The notes below the pieces were generated by a model that was not told the DNA's origin, searched no databases, and was given only the letters and a program-made list of their open reading frames with translations. Shown here piece after piece: positions 1 through 8,403 of a stretch of 64,000 nucleotides of DNA. Numbering within the stretch: position 1 is the first letter of the stretch; the number at the start of each line of letters is the position of its first letter. Source of the DNA: Anaerolineales bacterium (GTDB lineage: Bacteria > Chloroflexota > Anaerolineae > 4572-78 > J111); assembly GCA_015075185.1 (NCBI GenBank), contig JABTUW010000003.1:682001-746000 (forward strand). Direction: 5' to 3'. A program made the position numbers and the translations under genes.

Positions 1-564
1 GCCGGCGGGGGTCCCTTAATTGATTTGGGCGTCCACATGCTTGATGCGGTCCTGTGGCTTCTGGATTACCCGGCGCCGCTGACCGTCAGCGGGGTAGTTG
101 AGGCCAACTTTGGCCCACGCCAGGCTAAAACCTGGCAGGCGCCCCTGACTCCAGTGCCTTATACCGTCGAGGACTCCGCCACAGCCTTCATTCGCTTGGC
201 CGGGGATGTCACCCTGAGCTTAGAAACTAGTTGGGCCTCACATGCTAAGCCGGGAATGGATGATTTCTTTATTACCCTGATGGGAACCGAGGGCAGCATC
301 GAATTGTATGTAGCCAACTACGCCACCGAAAATACGCTGACCTTTTATACCGAAATCGGGGGAAAGCCTGTAGTAACCCGGCCTGCGGTTAAAATCTCTC
401 GTTCTGACCACGAATATGCTATTACCGAGTTTGTCCGCTGCATTCGGGAGGACAGCGTACCCACAGCTACGGTAGACCAGGGGCTGACCTTGATGAAAAT
501 CATCGAGGCAATCTATCAATCTGCCGAAGCCAAGCGGGAGGTAATCCTGACTCAGGATGGGTGA
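1..564 (+). CDS. Gfo/Idh/MocA-family oxidoreductase, C-terminal part
   Basis: The reading frame is open from the first base, so the gene starts upstream of the window; an ATG at 25 is internal. The visible part is the C-terminal substrate-binding domain of a Gfo/Idh/MocA NAD(P)-dependent dehydrogenase. It opens with the family signature GGGPLIDLGVHMLD, which carries the active-site Asp and His, and continues through the beta-sheet domain (TLMGTEGSIELY) to a typical C-terminal helix. These enzymes oxidise or reduce sugars, inositols or related polyols. The Rossmann domain is not visible, so the substrate cannot be guessed. The next gene is convergent and 18 bp away. Confidence 0.85.
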   Translation, partial: AGGGPLIDLGVHMLDAVLWLLDYPAPLTVSGVVEANFGPRQAKTWQAPLTPVPYTVEDSATAFIRLAGDVTLSLETSWASHAKPGMDDFFITLMGTEGSIELYVANYATENTLTFYTEIGGKPVVTRPAVKISRSDHEYAITEFVRCIREDSVPTATVDQGLTLMKIIEAIYQSAEAKREVILTQDG

Positions 565-582
565 GCCTGAGTGAAAAATTAC

Positions 583-1467
583 TTACACCTGGGGCGATGC
601 ACCGGAGTCCAGGCGCAGTGCTGGCAATGAAGGGTGCGTATCTTCCAGGTCGGTATTGGGGGAGGGCAGAGCTTCACTGGAAACTTGAATGATAATCGCG
701 GTGATATTGTCGGGGCCGCCGGAGGCGTTGGCGCTATCAATCAGTTGCCTAGCCGCTGCCAGGGGCGATGCGGCCTGTTGGAGTACTTCTTTTATTTCAG
801 GCCCGGTCACTTCACCCCACAAACCATCACTGCACAAAATCACCACATCGCCGTCCTGAAGCTTCTCGCTGGAGATATGAATATCCACATCGCTGCCTTG
901 CCCCAAGGCTTGATAAAGAACATTGCGGCGCGGATGAGTCAAAGCCTCTTCTTCGGTAATTTTACCCACTTCAACCAGGCGCTGGACCAAAGAATGGTCT
1001 TTGCTCAATTGGCGTAGCTCATTATCGCGTAATAAATAGACCCGCGAATCGCCCACATTCATGGCCACCAGGGTGTCGCCATAGAGGACGGCCGCGACCA
1101 CCGTTGTCCCGCCGCCCTCGGTCGCGCTCAGAACCTGGCTGTTGGCTTTTTCAATAGCATTGGTCAAAGCTTCAGTTATAGCTTCAACAGAATTGGTCTC
1201 TTCCAGCGATGTAACGCTGGCGTAATATTCGGAGTTGACCGTTTCAATGGTTACGGCAGAAGCAACTTCGCCCTTCTGATGCCCACCCATCCCATCGGCT
1301 AAAACATACAGATGACCTTTATTGGCCAGAGTCCCCGCATCGGCATCCAGGGGCAATTTATAGGCATCTTCGTTATGATCACGAATCATGCCTGTATTGG
1401 TTAGCCCGGCATAATGAAAATAGAGCACCGGTTTTGCGTCTGCATTTATTGATCTATTCTCAGGCAA
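583..1467 (-). CDS. PP2C-type protein serine/threonine phosphatase
   Basis: A 294-residue metal-dependent phosphatase that removes phosphate from Ser/Thr, probably opposing Hanks-type kinases. All PP2C motifs are in order: GMIRDHNEDAY, LADGMGGH (metal-binding Asp and Gly), GTTVVAAVL, NVGDSRVYLL, LSKDHSLVQRLVEVG, LCSDGLWGEV and GGPDNITAI. There is no transmembrane segment, so it should be cytosolic. The start is a TTG at 1465-1467, supported by a strong AAGGAGG Shine-Dalgarno 9 bases upstream. The last ~30 residues (after about 265) are Pro/Ser-rich and probably disordered. No kinase gene is adjacent. Confidence 0.93.
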   Translation of the reverse strand: MPENRSINADAKPVLYFHYAGLTNTGMIRDHNEDAYKLPLDADAGTLANKGHLYVLADGMGGHQKGEVASAVTIETVNSEYYASVTSLEETNSVEAITEALTNAIEKANSQVLSATEGGGTTVVAAVLYGDTLVAMNVGDSRVYLLRDNELRQLSKDHSLVQRLVEVGKITEEEALTHPRRNVLYQALGQGSDVDIHISSEKLQDGDVVILCSDGLWGEVTGPEIKEVLQQAASPLAAARQLIDSANASGGPDNITAIIIQVSSEALPSPNTDLEDTHPSLPALRLDSGASPQV

Positions 1468-1554
1468 CGCTTGCTGCCTCCTTAGATTGAGGTTATCGCC
1501 CAGAGTTGATCCGGGTCAAGCGATGTTATGAAAAAGGTAGCGCTAACTGCTGCT

Positions 1555-1583
1555 ATTATAATCCTTTTTAGGCGAAATTTCCA
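1555..1583 (-). promoter_or_regulatory. Candidate sigma-70-type promoter for the PP2C gene
   Basis: On the minus strand TGGAAA (1578-1583) is followed after 17 bases by a perfect TATAAT (1555-1560), about 90 bases before the TTG start. The -35 box matches four of six consensus bases. Confidence 0.45.
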
Positions 1584-1645
1584 GCCAAAGTTGTGGTTTA
1601 ACGCTGCCTGACAGTTCGATTTTCACAATCTGATTCCCAATCCTA

Positions 1646-1674
1646 TAGACACTTGCCCTATGTTAGACTATAAT
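1646..1674 (+). promoter_or_regulatory. Candidate sigma-70-type promoter for the acidic protein gene
   Basis: TAGACA (1646-1651), a 17-base spacer and a perfect TATAAT (1669-1674) lie 136 bases before the ATG at 1811. The leader this implies contains nothing I recognise. Confidence 0.5.
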
Positions 1675-1810
1675 ACAAGTGCTAAGCCAAAAAAGCAAGG
1701 CTTTTAAAAAGTTGTAACTGCTCAGGTGTGACTCACTGCTTCGGTTAAAGGGTGTCGCACCTGGCGGCCTGAGCAGCAACTAAAAATTTTGTCAGTGAGG
1801 AGATTAAAAC

Positions 1811-2623
1811 ATGAAAAACATATCCAAGTTGCCTCCATTGCCCCGCCGCACGGTCAAGTACGTGGTCAATCCTGAGGAGATGAATGAGGATGCGGCGCGA
1901 GGTATGCTTAGCAATCCGGTTTATGTGGGAGTTCCGCCCTATAATCGGGTCGTTTCTGATGAAGCTTGGATTCGTGCTGCCGTTAAATTGATTGAAGAAG
2001 ATGGCCCGGAACAATTTTTGGTCAACTTGCTTTACATGTTGCGGGTCAGTATGGTTGATGCTGTCCCTGACGAAGCTATTCCCCACGATTATGATGGCCC
2101 GTGGCCTGATGATAGTGACGACGAAGTAGGCCTGGCTGAGGAGTTGGAGGATTTCGGCGAGACGCCCTCGCCGTGGCATAATCCGATGGAAGGTTTGGTT
2201 TTTTGCTCGCATGACGACCTGCCCATGATCTTGATGGATGGCGAGTTTGTATGTGTGGGTGAGTATCTGTATGCCCACTTGAATAACGCTCCGGTGACCG
2301 ACCTGCTGACCGACCCGGTCTTGACCCTGGTTTTCCAAAACGGACATACCCTGCCGCTGCTTTGCCCCGATTGCGGCGATTCGCTGCACATTCATGATCA
2401 AAGTGCTCTATTAGATAGTATCAATGGTTTGACCATTATTGCCCTGGAATGGGACGATGAAACGGATGAATTAATTCTGGAATTTGGCCAACCTGAAGGA
2501 GAAGAGGAGGAGGAGGAGGAGGCCGAGGCGCTGGAAACCCTGGGCATTCATCTCAATTCGGTACGCGGACTAACCTGTCCCCACCAAACGCTCTGGCACG
2601 AGGAGGAGGATGACGAGGATTAG
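1811..2623 (+). CDS. Acidic protein of unknown function
   Basis: Not a family I recognise. The 270-residue protein is strongly acidic, with D/E clusters near residues 90-115, a run of nine glutamates around 230-240 and an acidic C-terminus (HEEEDDED). Its N-terminal 20 residues are basic. A single CPDCG pair near residue 195, with CPHQ near the C-terminus, could form a zinc site. The rest looks like a soluble alpha/beta protein with no signal peptide. The start is well supported by GAGGAG at 1797-1802, 8 bases before ATG. It has its own promoter candidate and its own terminator, so it is probably monocistronic. Confidence 0.8.
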   Translation: MKNISKLPPLPRRTVKYVVNPEEMNEDAARGMLSNPVYVGVPPYNRVVSDEAWIRAAVKLIEEDGPEQFLVNLLYMLRVSMVDAVPDEAIPHDYDGPWPDDSDDEVGLAEELEDFGETPSPWHNPMEGLVFCSHDDLPMILMDGEFVCVGEYLYAHLNNAPVTDLLTDPVLTLVFQNGHTLPLLCPDCGDSLHIHDQSALLDSINGLTIIALEWDDETDELILEFGQPEGEEEEEEEAEALETLGIHLNSVRGLTCPHQTLWHEEEDDED

Positions 2624-2641
2624 CCGGGAACAGTGGCTGTG

Positions 2642-2667
2642 GGGCGGGTCTTGGACCCGCCCTTTTT
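2642..2667 (+). terminator. Rho-independent terminator
   Basis: A perfect 9-bp stem (GGGCGGGTC/GACCCGCCC) with a 3-base loop is followed by five T residues, 18 bp after the stop of the acidic protein gene. Confidence 0.88.
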
Positions 2668-2788
2668 AATTCCGCATGTATCCCTTTTTGCCCATGCCTT
2701 GACTTTGTGATATTCTCCATTGATTAATGGAAGTGGTACCCTCGCTATGGCCATTCTGTGAAAACCACCGACGAAAGCCAACCCTGCC

Positions 2789-3622
2789 ATGACCGATGAG
2801 CCAATCTTTTATATCAGCCGGCGGCGGCGGGTGGCGGCCTGGTCAGTTCACCTCTTTACTGCCAGCGGTGGAGTTTTTGGCTTGCTGAGTCTCTACGCTA
2901 TTTACCACCAGCAATACATTGTGGCTTTTTGGCTCATGGGTGCGGCAGTCATTGTCGACTCAGTAGACGGGGTCTTGGCCCGGCGTGCCCAGACCAAAAT
3001 AGCCGCGCCTCGGGTTGACGGCGGCCTACTGGATAATATTCTGGACTATGTGAATTATGTTACGGTTCCCGCATTTTTTTTGTTGGTAGCTAATTTGCTG
3101 CCCCCCGGATGGGCCTTTGTGGGAGCCAGCGTGATCATGCTGGCTTCGGCTTACCAGTTTACCCAGCCCGAAGCCAAAACAGAGGATCACTTCTTTAAGG
3201 GATTTCCCAGCTATTGGAACTTTATTGTCTTCTACCTGTTTCTTTGGCAAACACCCCCCTGGGTTAATCTGGCCATTGTATTAATCCTGGTGGTGCTGGT
3301 TTTTGTCCCCATCAAATATGTCTATCCGTCGCGCCTGGATTACCTGACTCACAGCCGTTGGCTTCGCCGGGGTATGTTGTTTGCTACTCTGCTGTGGGGT
3401 GGGGCGACAGCAGCCCTGCTCTGGATATACCCCCTGACCAATTTTGTGTTGGTGACTCTATCCATCCTTTACATTGCTCTTTACATTGTCCTCAGCGTTT
3501 ATCGCACCTTTAGACCCATTGAGCCGCTGCCGCGCGGCCCGCGCAGGAATGTTATTGCTGCGCCCCTCGAACGCCTCCGCAAACTCCGCCAGCGCCGCTG
3601 GCCTCTCCGCCGCCGCCGCTGA
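2789..3622 (+). CDS. pcs: CDP-alcohol phosphatidyltransferase, phosphatidylcholine synthase-like
   Basis: A 277-residue polytopic membrane enzyme. The CDP-alcohol phosphotransferase motif D-x2-D-G-x2-A-R ... G-x3-D-x3-D is intact (DSVDGVLARR, then GGLLDNILDYVNY), giving the metal-binding aspartates. The later segments FKGFPSYWNF and VPIKYVYPSR resemble bacterial phosphatidylcholine synthase (Pcs), which joins choline to CDP-diacylglycerol, rather than PgsA or PssA. About seven hydrophobic segments are visible, and the tail is very Arg-rich (RRWPLRRRR), likely cytosolic. The Pcs assignment rests on remembered motif similarity, so another CDP-alcohol transferase of that subgroup is possible. 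The ribosome binding site is weak. Confidence 0.8.
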   Translation: MTDEPIFYISRRRRVAAWSVHLFTASGGVFGLLSLYAIYHQQYIVAFWLMGAAVIVDSVDGVLARRAQTKIAAPRVDGGLLDNILDYVNYVTVPAFFLLVANLLPPGWAFVGASVIMLASAYQFTQPEAKTEDHFFKGFPSYWNFIVFYLFLWQTPPWVNLAIVLILVVLVFVPIKYVYPSRLDYLTHSRWLRRGMLFATLLWGGATAALLWIYPLTNFVLVTLSILYIALYIVLSVYRTFRPIEPLPRGPRRNVIAAPLERLRKLRQRRWPLRRRR

Positions 3623-3674
3623 AGCACGTCGGTGGCGCGGCCACCCGGTCTAATCATCAGCAATCAAGCCCTGT

Positions 3675-3704
3675 TTGACAAGATCTCTTACGGTCAACTA
3701 TACT
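3675..3704 (+). promoter_or_regulatory. Candidate promoter for the histidine kinase
   Basis: A perfect TTGACA (3675-3680), an 18-base spacer and TATACT (3699-3704) lie 36 bases before the kinase ATG at 3741, which is preceded by GAGG. Confidence 0.6.
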
Positions 3705-3740
3705 TTAGAGCAGGTAGTAAGGCCATTGGCGAGGTAAACC

Positions 3741-4955
3741 ATGAGCATCGGCTGGTGGATATTGGCAGCACTGCTAGTTATCATTATCGGGCAAATTGTT
3801 TTTTACTGGCCTTTGAAAAAACAGTTTCGGCGAGCCGAAGCCCGTTCTCTGCAACTGGAACGCAAACTCGCGTTTGCGCGGGGGGAATTGGCCGAAGCCC
3901 AAATGCGCCGCAAAAAGCTGTTATCCGCTTCAACCCAGGCACTGATCATTGTCGAAAAAGATTATCGTATTTCCAGCGCCAATAAGGTGGCCCGGCGGCT
4001 GTTTGGGCCGATAGATAAAACAGACACCTTTACCACCTGGACCCGCCAGCACCAACTCCGGGAGTTGGTAGACCAAACCTTGCAGGGTGAAAAGATGCCT
4101 CCCATCTATTTCACCAAAAACGAGCGGACCCTGGAAGCTCATGCCCGCACTATTAAAGGCCGTTCCATTGCGGGCAAAAAAGAGCCGGTGGCGGTGGCGC
4201 TGGCTATCCACGATGTGACCGATCTACAACGCTTGAGCCGGGCCAGGCGCGACCTTGTCACCAATATCTCCCATGAATTGCGGACTCCGCTGGCGTCGCT
4301 GCGCCTGCTGACCGAGACGCTGCTTAACGGCGCCCTGGATGAGCCAGATATGGCCCTGAATCTGGTCAACAAAATTGCAGCCCAACTCGATACCCTGAAT
4401 CAACTGGCCCAGGAACTGCTGGACCTTTCTCTGATTGAGTCAGGCCAGGCCCATTTGAAACTGGCGGCTTATCCTCTCCGCTCGATTGTTCAGACGCAGG
4501 TGGACCAGCTCTTACCCCAGGCTGAACGCAAAAACCTGGACCTTCAGGTAGATATTGCCGAAGACCTCAACGTTCTGGCCGATGAAACGATGATTGGCCG
4601 GGTTATCACCAATCTTATCCACAATGGCATCAAATTTACAGAAACCGGCGCTGTGACCATTTCGGCTCAAAAAATTAGCGGCGGCGACGTGACTGCTGCG
4701 GGGACAAATAATACCGAAGATTGGGTCCGGGTCAGCGTGACCGACACCGGGCTGGGCATCCCCCCCGATGAACTCGACCGGATTTTCGAGCGTTTCTATA
4801 AAATTGATCGCGCCCGCAACCGCAAGCAAGCGGGGACCGGGCTGGGCTTGGCCATTGCCAAGCATATTGTCGAGGCTCATGGGGGGCGTATCTGGGCTGA
4901 GAGCAACGGCAAAAATGGGGCAACTTTTTATTTTACCCTGCCTCCTGAGGAGTAA
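3741..4955 (+). CDS. Membrane-anchored PAS-domain sensor histidine kinase
   Basis: A 404-residue kinase of the PhoR/ResE type. One transmembrane helix (residues about 4-23) is followed by a short coiled coil (27-62), a PAS domain (62-160) and the dimerisation/phosphoacceptor domain with phospho-accepting His178 in SHELRTP. The ATPase domain has the N box (NLIHNGIKF), G1 (DTGLGIPPDELDRIFERFYKID) and G2 (GTGLGLAIAKHIVEAHGG). There is no periplasmic loop, so the signal is probably sensed in the cytosol or membrane through PAS. No response regulator is adjacent. The OmpR-type regulator at 23087 is the only regulator in the window, but a partnership cannot be inferred across 18 kb. Confidence 0.93.
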   Translation: MSIGWWILAALLVIIIGQIVFYWPLKKQFRRAEARSLQLERKLAFARGELAEAQMRRKKLLSASTQALIIVEKDYRISSANKVARRLFGPIDKTDTFTTWTRQHQLRELVDQTLQGEKMPPIYFTKNERTLEAHARTIKGRSIAGKKEPVAVALAIHDVTDLQRLSRARRDLVTNISHELRTPLASLRLLTETLLNGALDEPDMALNLVNKIAAQLDTLNQLAQELLDLSLIESGQAHLKLAAYPLRSIVQTQVDQLLPQAERKNLDLQVDIAEDLNVLADETMIGRVITNLIHNGIKFTETGAVTISAQKISGGDVTAAGTNNTEDWVRVSVTDTGLGIPPDELDRIFERFYKIDRARNRKQAGTGLGLAIAKHIVEAHGGRIWAESNGKNGATFYFTLPPEE

Positions 4956-4975
4956 GTACTCCCTGACTCAATGAG

Positions 4976-5004
4976 TTGACGCTAAAGGAGCGATGTGCTA
5001 TCAT
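4976..5004 (+). promoter_or_regulatory. Candidate promoter for the deaminase gene
   Basis: TTGACG (4976-4981), a 17-base spacer and TATCAT (4999-5004) sit 39 bases before the ATG at 5044, which has no clear Shine-Dalgarno. Confidence 0.55.
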
Positions 5005-5043
5005 CAGGCTCGTTCTATCTCAAAATGATACCGATTCTCGCTC

Positions 5044-6423
5044 ATGCCCAATATCCTGATTGAAAACGGTGCTATTGTTACAATCAATAATGACAATGAG
5101 GTCATCTCTCCGGGCTATATCTTCACCGAAGATGATAAAATTGCAGCCCTAGGCGCTGGTCCTGCCCCTGATCACCTGCGCCGACAGGCCGACACACTTG
5201 TTGACGCCACCCTGATGGCTGTAATGCCGGGGATGGTCAATGCCCATACCCACCTTTTTCAAATCTTTCTGCGCGGTCTGGCCGACGATAAACCCCTGCT
5301 GGAATGGCTTAAATCAGCCATCTGGCCGGTGGCCTGTGCCTTGACCGAAGAGGATGCCTATGTCGCCGGGTTGGTCGGCTTTTTGGAAAATATCCGTTCT
5401 GGCGCAACGGCAGTAGTTGATCACCAATATGTCCATACGGACCCACGCAACAGCGACGGTATTTGCCGCGCCGCTGCCGAAACAGGCATTCGTTTGCTCC
5501 TGGCCCGCGGCTGGGCTGACCATAACTACCACCCCACCTTCATGGAAAGCCCTGCTGTAATCGTCTCGGAGATGCAGCGACTGCTGCAAACCTGGCAGGG
5601 CGCTGCCAACGGCCGGATTCGCATTGAATTTGGACCACTCATTCCCTGGGGCTGCTCCGACCAAACCATGCGGGAAACTTACCGGCTGGCCCAGGAATGG
5701 GGGATCGGCACCCACATCCACGCCGCCGAAACCCAGGCCGAAGTGGAGATGCTGCTGCAATCGCACCACCTGCGCCACATCGAATGGCTGGACAGCCTGG
5801 GCGCGCTTGGCCCCACCACCCACCTGGTTCACAGCGTCTGGCTGTCGGAACAGGAAATTGATTTAATTGCCCAAAAGAAGGCCATTGTGGTCCATTGCCC
5901 GGTCAGCAACATGTATTTGGCTTCGGGCATTGCGCCCATTGTCAAGCTCAAGCAAAAGGGTGTTACCATCGCCCTGGCCAGCGACGGCCCCGGCAGCAAC
6001 AATTCACAAAATATGCTGGAGACGCTCAAAATGACGGCCTGCCTGCAAAAAGTGGGCAATCTGGATGCCATGGCCCTCTACCCGGAAGATGTACTGGTCA
6101 TGGCCTGTCGCGGCGGCGCAGCAACCTTCGGCCAGCCGGAGTTGATCGGTTCCCTGGAGGTCGGCAAAAAGGCAGATATTGTGCTGGTGGATTTGGACTC
6201 GCCCTTCTCCATGCCGGTACATAAAATCCCCTCAACTCTGGTTTATAGCACGGCGGCGGGTCAGGTGGATACGGTTATCATTGACGGCCGGATTGTCATG
6301 CGGGCTAAACAGATAACCGTCGTGGATGAAAAGGCGATCCTGGCGCGGGCGCGGGCAGTCTGTGATAAGCTGTTTGAACGGGCGCAGGCGATGAAGTACT
6401 CGCTGGATCAAGTCAAGTGGTGA
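5044..6423 (+). CDS. Amidohydrolase / nucleobase-type deaminase (TRZ/ATZ/SsnA group)
   Basis: A 459-residue metal-dependent hydrolase with the composite amidohydrolase fold. Metal and catalytic residues are in place: H68 and H70 in NAHTHLFQ, the HIHAAE segment with H226 and E229, H263 in LVHSVWL, and D314 in LASDGPGSNN. This pattern belongs to the deaminases of guanine, 8-oxoguanine, methylthioadenosine and s-triazines, which replace a ring amino group with oxygen. The nucleoside-type ABC transporter and cyclodeaminase genes that follow favour a purine or related heterocycle, but the exact substrate is inference. A candidate promoter precedes it, and it likely heads the cluster running to 13740. 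Confidence 0.87.
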   Translation: MPNILIENGAIVTINNDNEVISPGYIFTEDDKIAALGAGPAPDHLRRQADTLVDATLMAVMPGMVNAHTHLFQIFLRGLADDKPLLEWLKSAIWPVACALTEEDAYVAGLVGFLENIRSGATAVVDHQYVHTDPRNSDGICRAAAETGIRLLLARGWADHNYHPTFMESPAVIVSEMQRLLQTWQGAANGRIRIEFGPLIPWGCSDQTMRETYRLAQEWGIGTHIHAAETQAEVEMLLQSHHLRHIEWLDSLGALGPTTHLVHSVWLSEQEIDLIAQKKAIVVHCPVSNMYLASGIAPIVKLKQKGVTIALASDGPGSNNSQNMLETLKMTACLQKVGNLDAMALYPEDVLVMACRGGAATFGQPELIGSLEVGKKADIVLVDLDSPFSMPVHKIPSTLVYSTAAGQVDTVIIDGRIVMRAKQITVVDEKAILARARAVCDKLFERAQAMKYSLDQVKW

Positions 6424-6461
6424 TTTGGGAGGAGGTCTGTCCCAGATTTTGTTATGTTCCG

Positions 6462-6489
6462 GTAGGGTCGCAAGGCCTTGCGCCCCTAC
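6462..6489. repeat. REP-like palindrome
   Basis: A near-perfect 28-bp palindrome (arms GTAGGGTCGCAAGG and CCTTGCGCCCCTAC, one mismatch, no loop) in the gap between the deaminase and BMP genes. Related GGGGCG/CGCCCC arms occur at 24813-24877, so this may be a dispersed repeat. It could also act as an intercistronic hairpin. The rest of 6424-6624 holds only the ribosome binding sites of the next gene. Confidence 0.55.
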
Positions 6490-6624
6490 GCCTAAAAATT
6501 GGGACGCACACTTTGGGAGGAGGTGATTAAACGGAGATAAGCCTTTCTGTGAAACTCCAACAAGACTTAATGAGACTCTTTCCACAAACCAGGAGAGGAA
6601 GAAATGAAGTTAGGAGAAGAAGGA

Positions 6625-8163
6625 ATGTATCGCAAAAATAACAAAAGTTTTTTATTTTGGTTACTATCATCATTGCTAATCATCTTGGTCGTGGCAGCGC
6701 AGTGTGGCACCGGCGCGGCGACGAAGATCGAGGAGACACCTAAAGCTGCGGCGACCGAGGAACCGGCTCAAACGGAAGCTCAGCCGACAGAGGAAGCCAA
6801 AGCAGAACCGACCGAAGCCGCTGCGCCGACAGAAACGGCGGAACCAACCGAGGCCGCCACCGCCGAAGCAATGGCTGAACCGACGGAGGAAGCGGGAGCG
6901 GCGGCTGGGGAAGCGGACTTCAGCGGGCTGAAGGTGGCGATGCTGACGTCGGGGCCGATCAACGATGAAGGCTGGAACCAGACGGCGTATGACGGCTTGA
7001 AAGCGGTGGAAGCAGCCGGGGCGGAGATAGCGAACACGGAGAATGTGGCCCAGGCAGACCAGTTGGACCTGATCCGGTCGTATGCGGATCAAGGGTTCAA
7101 TGTGATCATTGGGCACGGCTTTGAGTATGGGGATGCGCTTTTGGCGGCGGCGGAAGAGTACCCGGAGGTGAGCTTCATCCAGATTGGCGGGATCGCCGAG
7201 AACGGGAAGAACCTGGTGTCGTATGTCTACCGGCCGGGAGAAGGCGGGTATACGGCGGGGATCCTGGCCGGGTACATGTCGCCGACAGGCAAGATCGGCG
7301 GTGTGGGCGCGGTGGAGATACCGACGATTGCGGCGGACTTCAATGCCTTCAAGCAGGCGGCGCAGTTGGTGAACCCGGAGATTGAGGAAGTGCCGGTGGC
7401 GTACACGGGCTCGTGGGTAGACATTCCCAAGGCGAAGGAAGCGGCGATCGCGCAGATAGACAGCGGGGTCGACCTGATCCTGGCGAATGGAGACAATGCG
7501 AACGTCGGGGCGATAGAAGCGGCCAAGGAGAACGGGCAGGTCTATGCCATCGGCTGGACGCGGGATCAGAGCCACCTGGCCCCGGACCTGGTGCTGACCA
7601 GTCTGGAACAACGGGTGGACAACATTCTGGTTGAGGCGATGCAGGAGATCAAGGCAGGGACGATCGCGTGGACCAACCATCGGGTCGGGTTCAAGGAGCA
7701 AGCCTCGACCTTTGCCCCGTTCAACGAGGTAGTGCCGCAGGATGTGGTTGACGAGGTCAATGCGGTAGCCGAGGCATTGGCCACTGGTCTAATCGAGTTG
7801 GACGACAACGGCAATGTCATCAAAGATGAGTACCATCAGGAGTCCGGTCCGGTTGAGGGTAGTACCGAAGAACAGGCTGACCATGATACCGTCTTTCCCT
7901 TGCCGGATGATGTACAAGAATTTATCGGCGGAGGCGGTGATAATCTAATCTCGTTCAAAACTAATTTAACCTTAGCCGAGATTGCCGAGTTTTATCGGCA
8001 AGCTTTCACCAAGGACGGTTTGACCGAACGAACCGTGGTCACCCAGGTTAATGATCAAGTGGTCAATCTTGTTTTCGACGGCTCAGCGAATGGCAAGATG
8101 CTCGTGGTGCAAGCCTTCCCGCTTGACGATAAGTCAAATAACGTCAGCGTTAGGTATGAGTGA
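6625..8163 (+). CDS. BMP-family ABC substrate-binding protein (probable lipoprotein)
   Basis: Extracellular solute receptor of a BmpA/NupN-type importer, a family known to bind nucleosides. An n-region MYRKNNK, a hydrophobic core and Cys27 form a signal peptide with an unusual lipobox (VVAAQC, Gln at -1). A Thr/Glu/Ala/Pro linker (about 35-95) precedes the BMP domain (about 98-390: KVAMLTSGPINDEGWNQ, ADQGFNVIIGHGFEYGD, GGIAENGKN, ANGDNANVGAIEAAKENG). Residues about 400-512 form an extra C-terminal module (LTLAEIAEFYRQAF) not usual in the family. An ATG at 6604 in the same frame is also possible; 6625 is preferred because it gives a clean signal peptide and has its own AGGAG. Confidence 0.88.
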   Translation: MYRKNNKSFLFWLLSSLLIILVVAAQCGTGAATKIEETPKAAATEEPAQTEAQPTEEAKAEPTEAAAPTETAEPTEAATAEAMAEPTEEAGAAAGEADFSGLKVAMLTSGPINDEGWNQTAYDGLKAVEAAGAEIANTENVAQADQLDLIRSYADQGFNVIIGHGFEYGDALLAAAEEYPEVSFIQIGGIAENGKNLVSYVYRPGEGGYTAGILAGYMSPTGKIGGVGAVEIPTIAADFNAFKQAAQLVNPEIEEVPVAYTGSWVDIPKAKEAAIAQIDSGVDLILANGDNANVGAIEAAKENGQVYAIGWTRDQSHLAPDLVLTSLEQRVDNILVEAMQEIKAGTIAWTNHRVGFKEQASTFAPFNEVVPQDVVDEVNAVAEALATGLIELDDNGNVIKDEYHQESGPVEGSTEEQADHDTVFPLPDDVQEFIGGGGDNLISFKTNLTLAEIAEFYRQAFTKDGLTERTVVTQVNDQVVNLVFDGSANGKMLVVQAFPLDDKSNNVSVRYE

Positions 8164-8231
8164 TAGTTAACTCTGACCAGCGAGTAGATGCAGTAATCTG
8201 ACAGAACTTACGCGGTGGAGTGCTCAAAACA

Positions 8232-8319
8232 CATGCTGAGTAGGCGCTAGCCGTATCGAAGCGGCGTTTTGAGCAGTTGGCATCCTTCGATACGCCCTTT
8301 CAGGGCTACTCAGGATGCT
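8232..8319. repeat. Inverted-repeat element, copy 1
   Basis: The 240-bp gap between the BMP and first permease genes contains imperfect arms sharing CTGAGTAG...CGTATCGAAG, facing each other across about 20 bases. The same design, with the same words GAGTAGGCG and AGCCGTATCGA, recurs at 13793-13907. No gene is seen in this gap. Confidence 0.6.
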
Positions 8320-8403
8320 TACCGCGTAACTCCTGTAATCTGAAGCATGACACTTGTGGGGGCGTAGACGTAGAGTCCGCCCCCACTCAGGAAAAGTTAG
8401 ACT

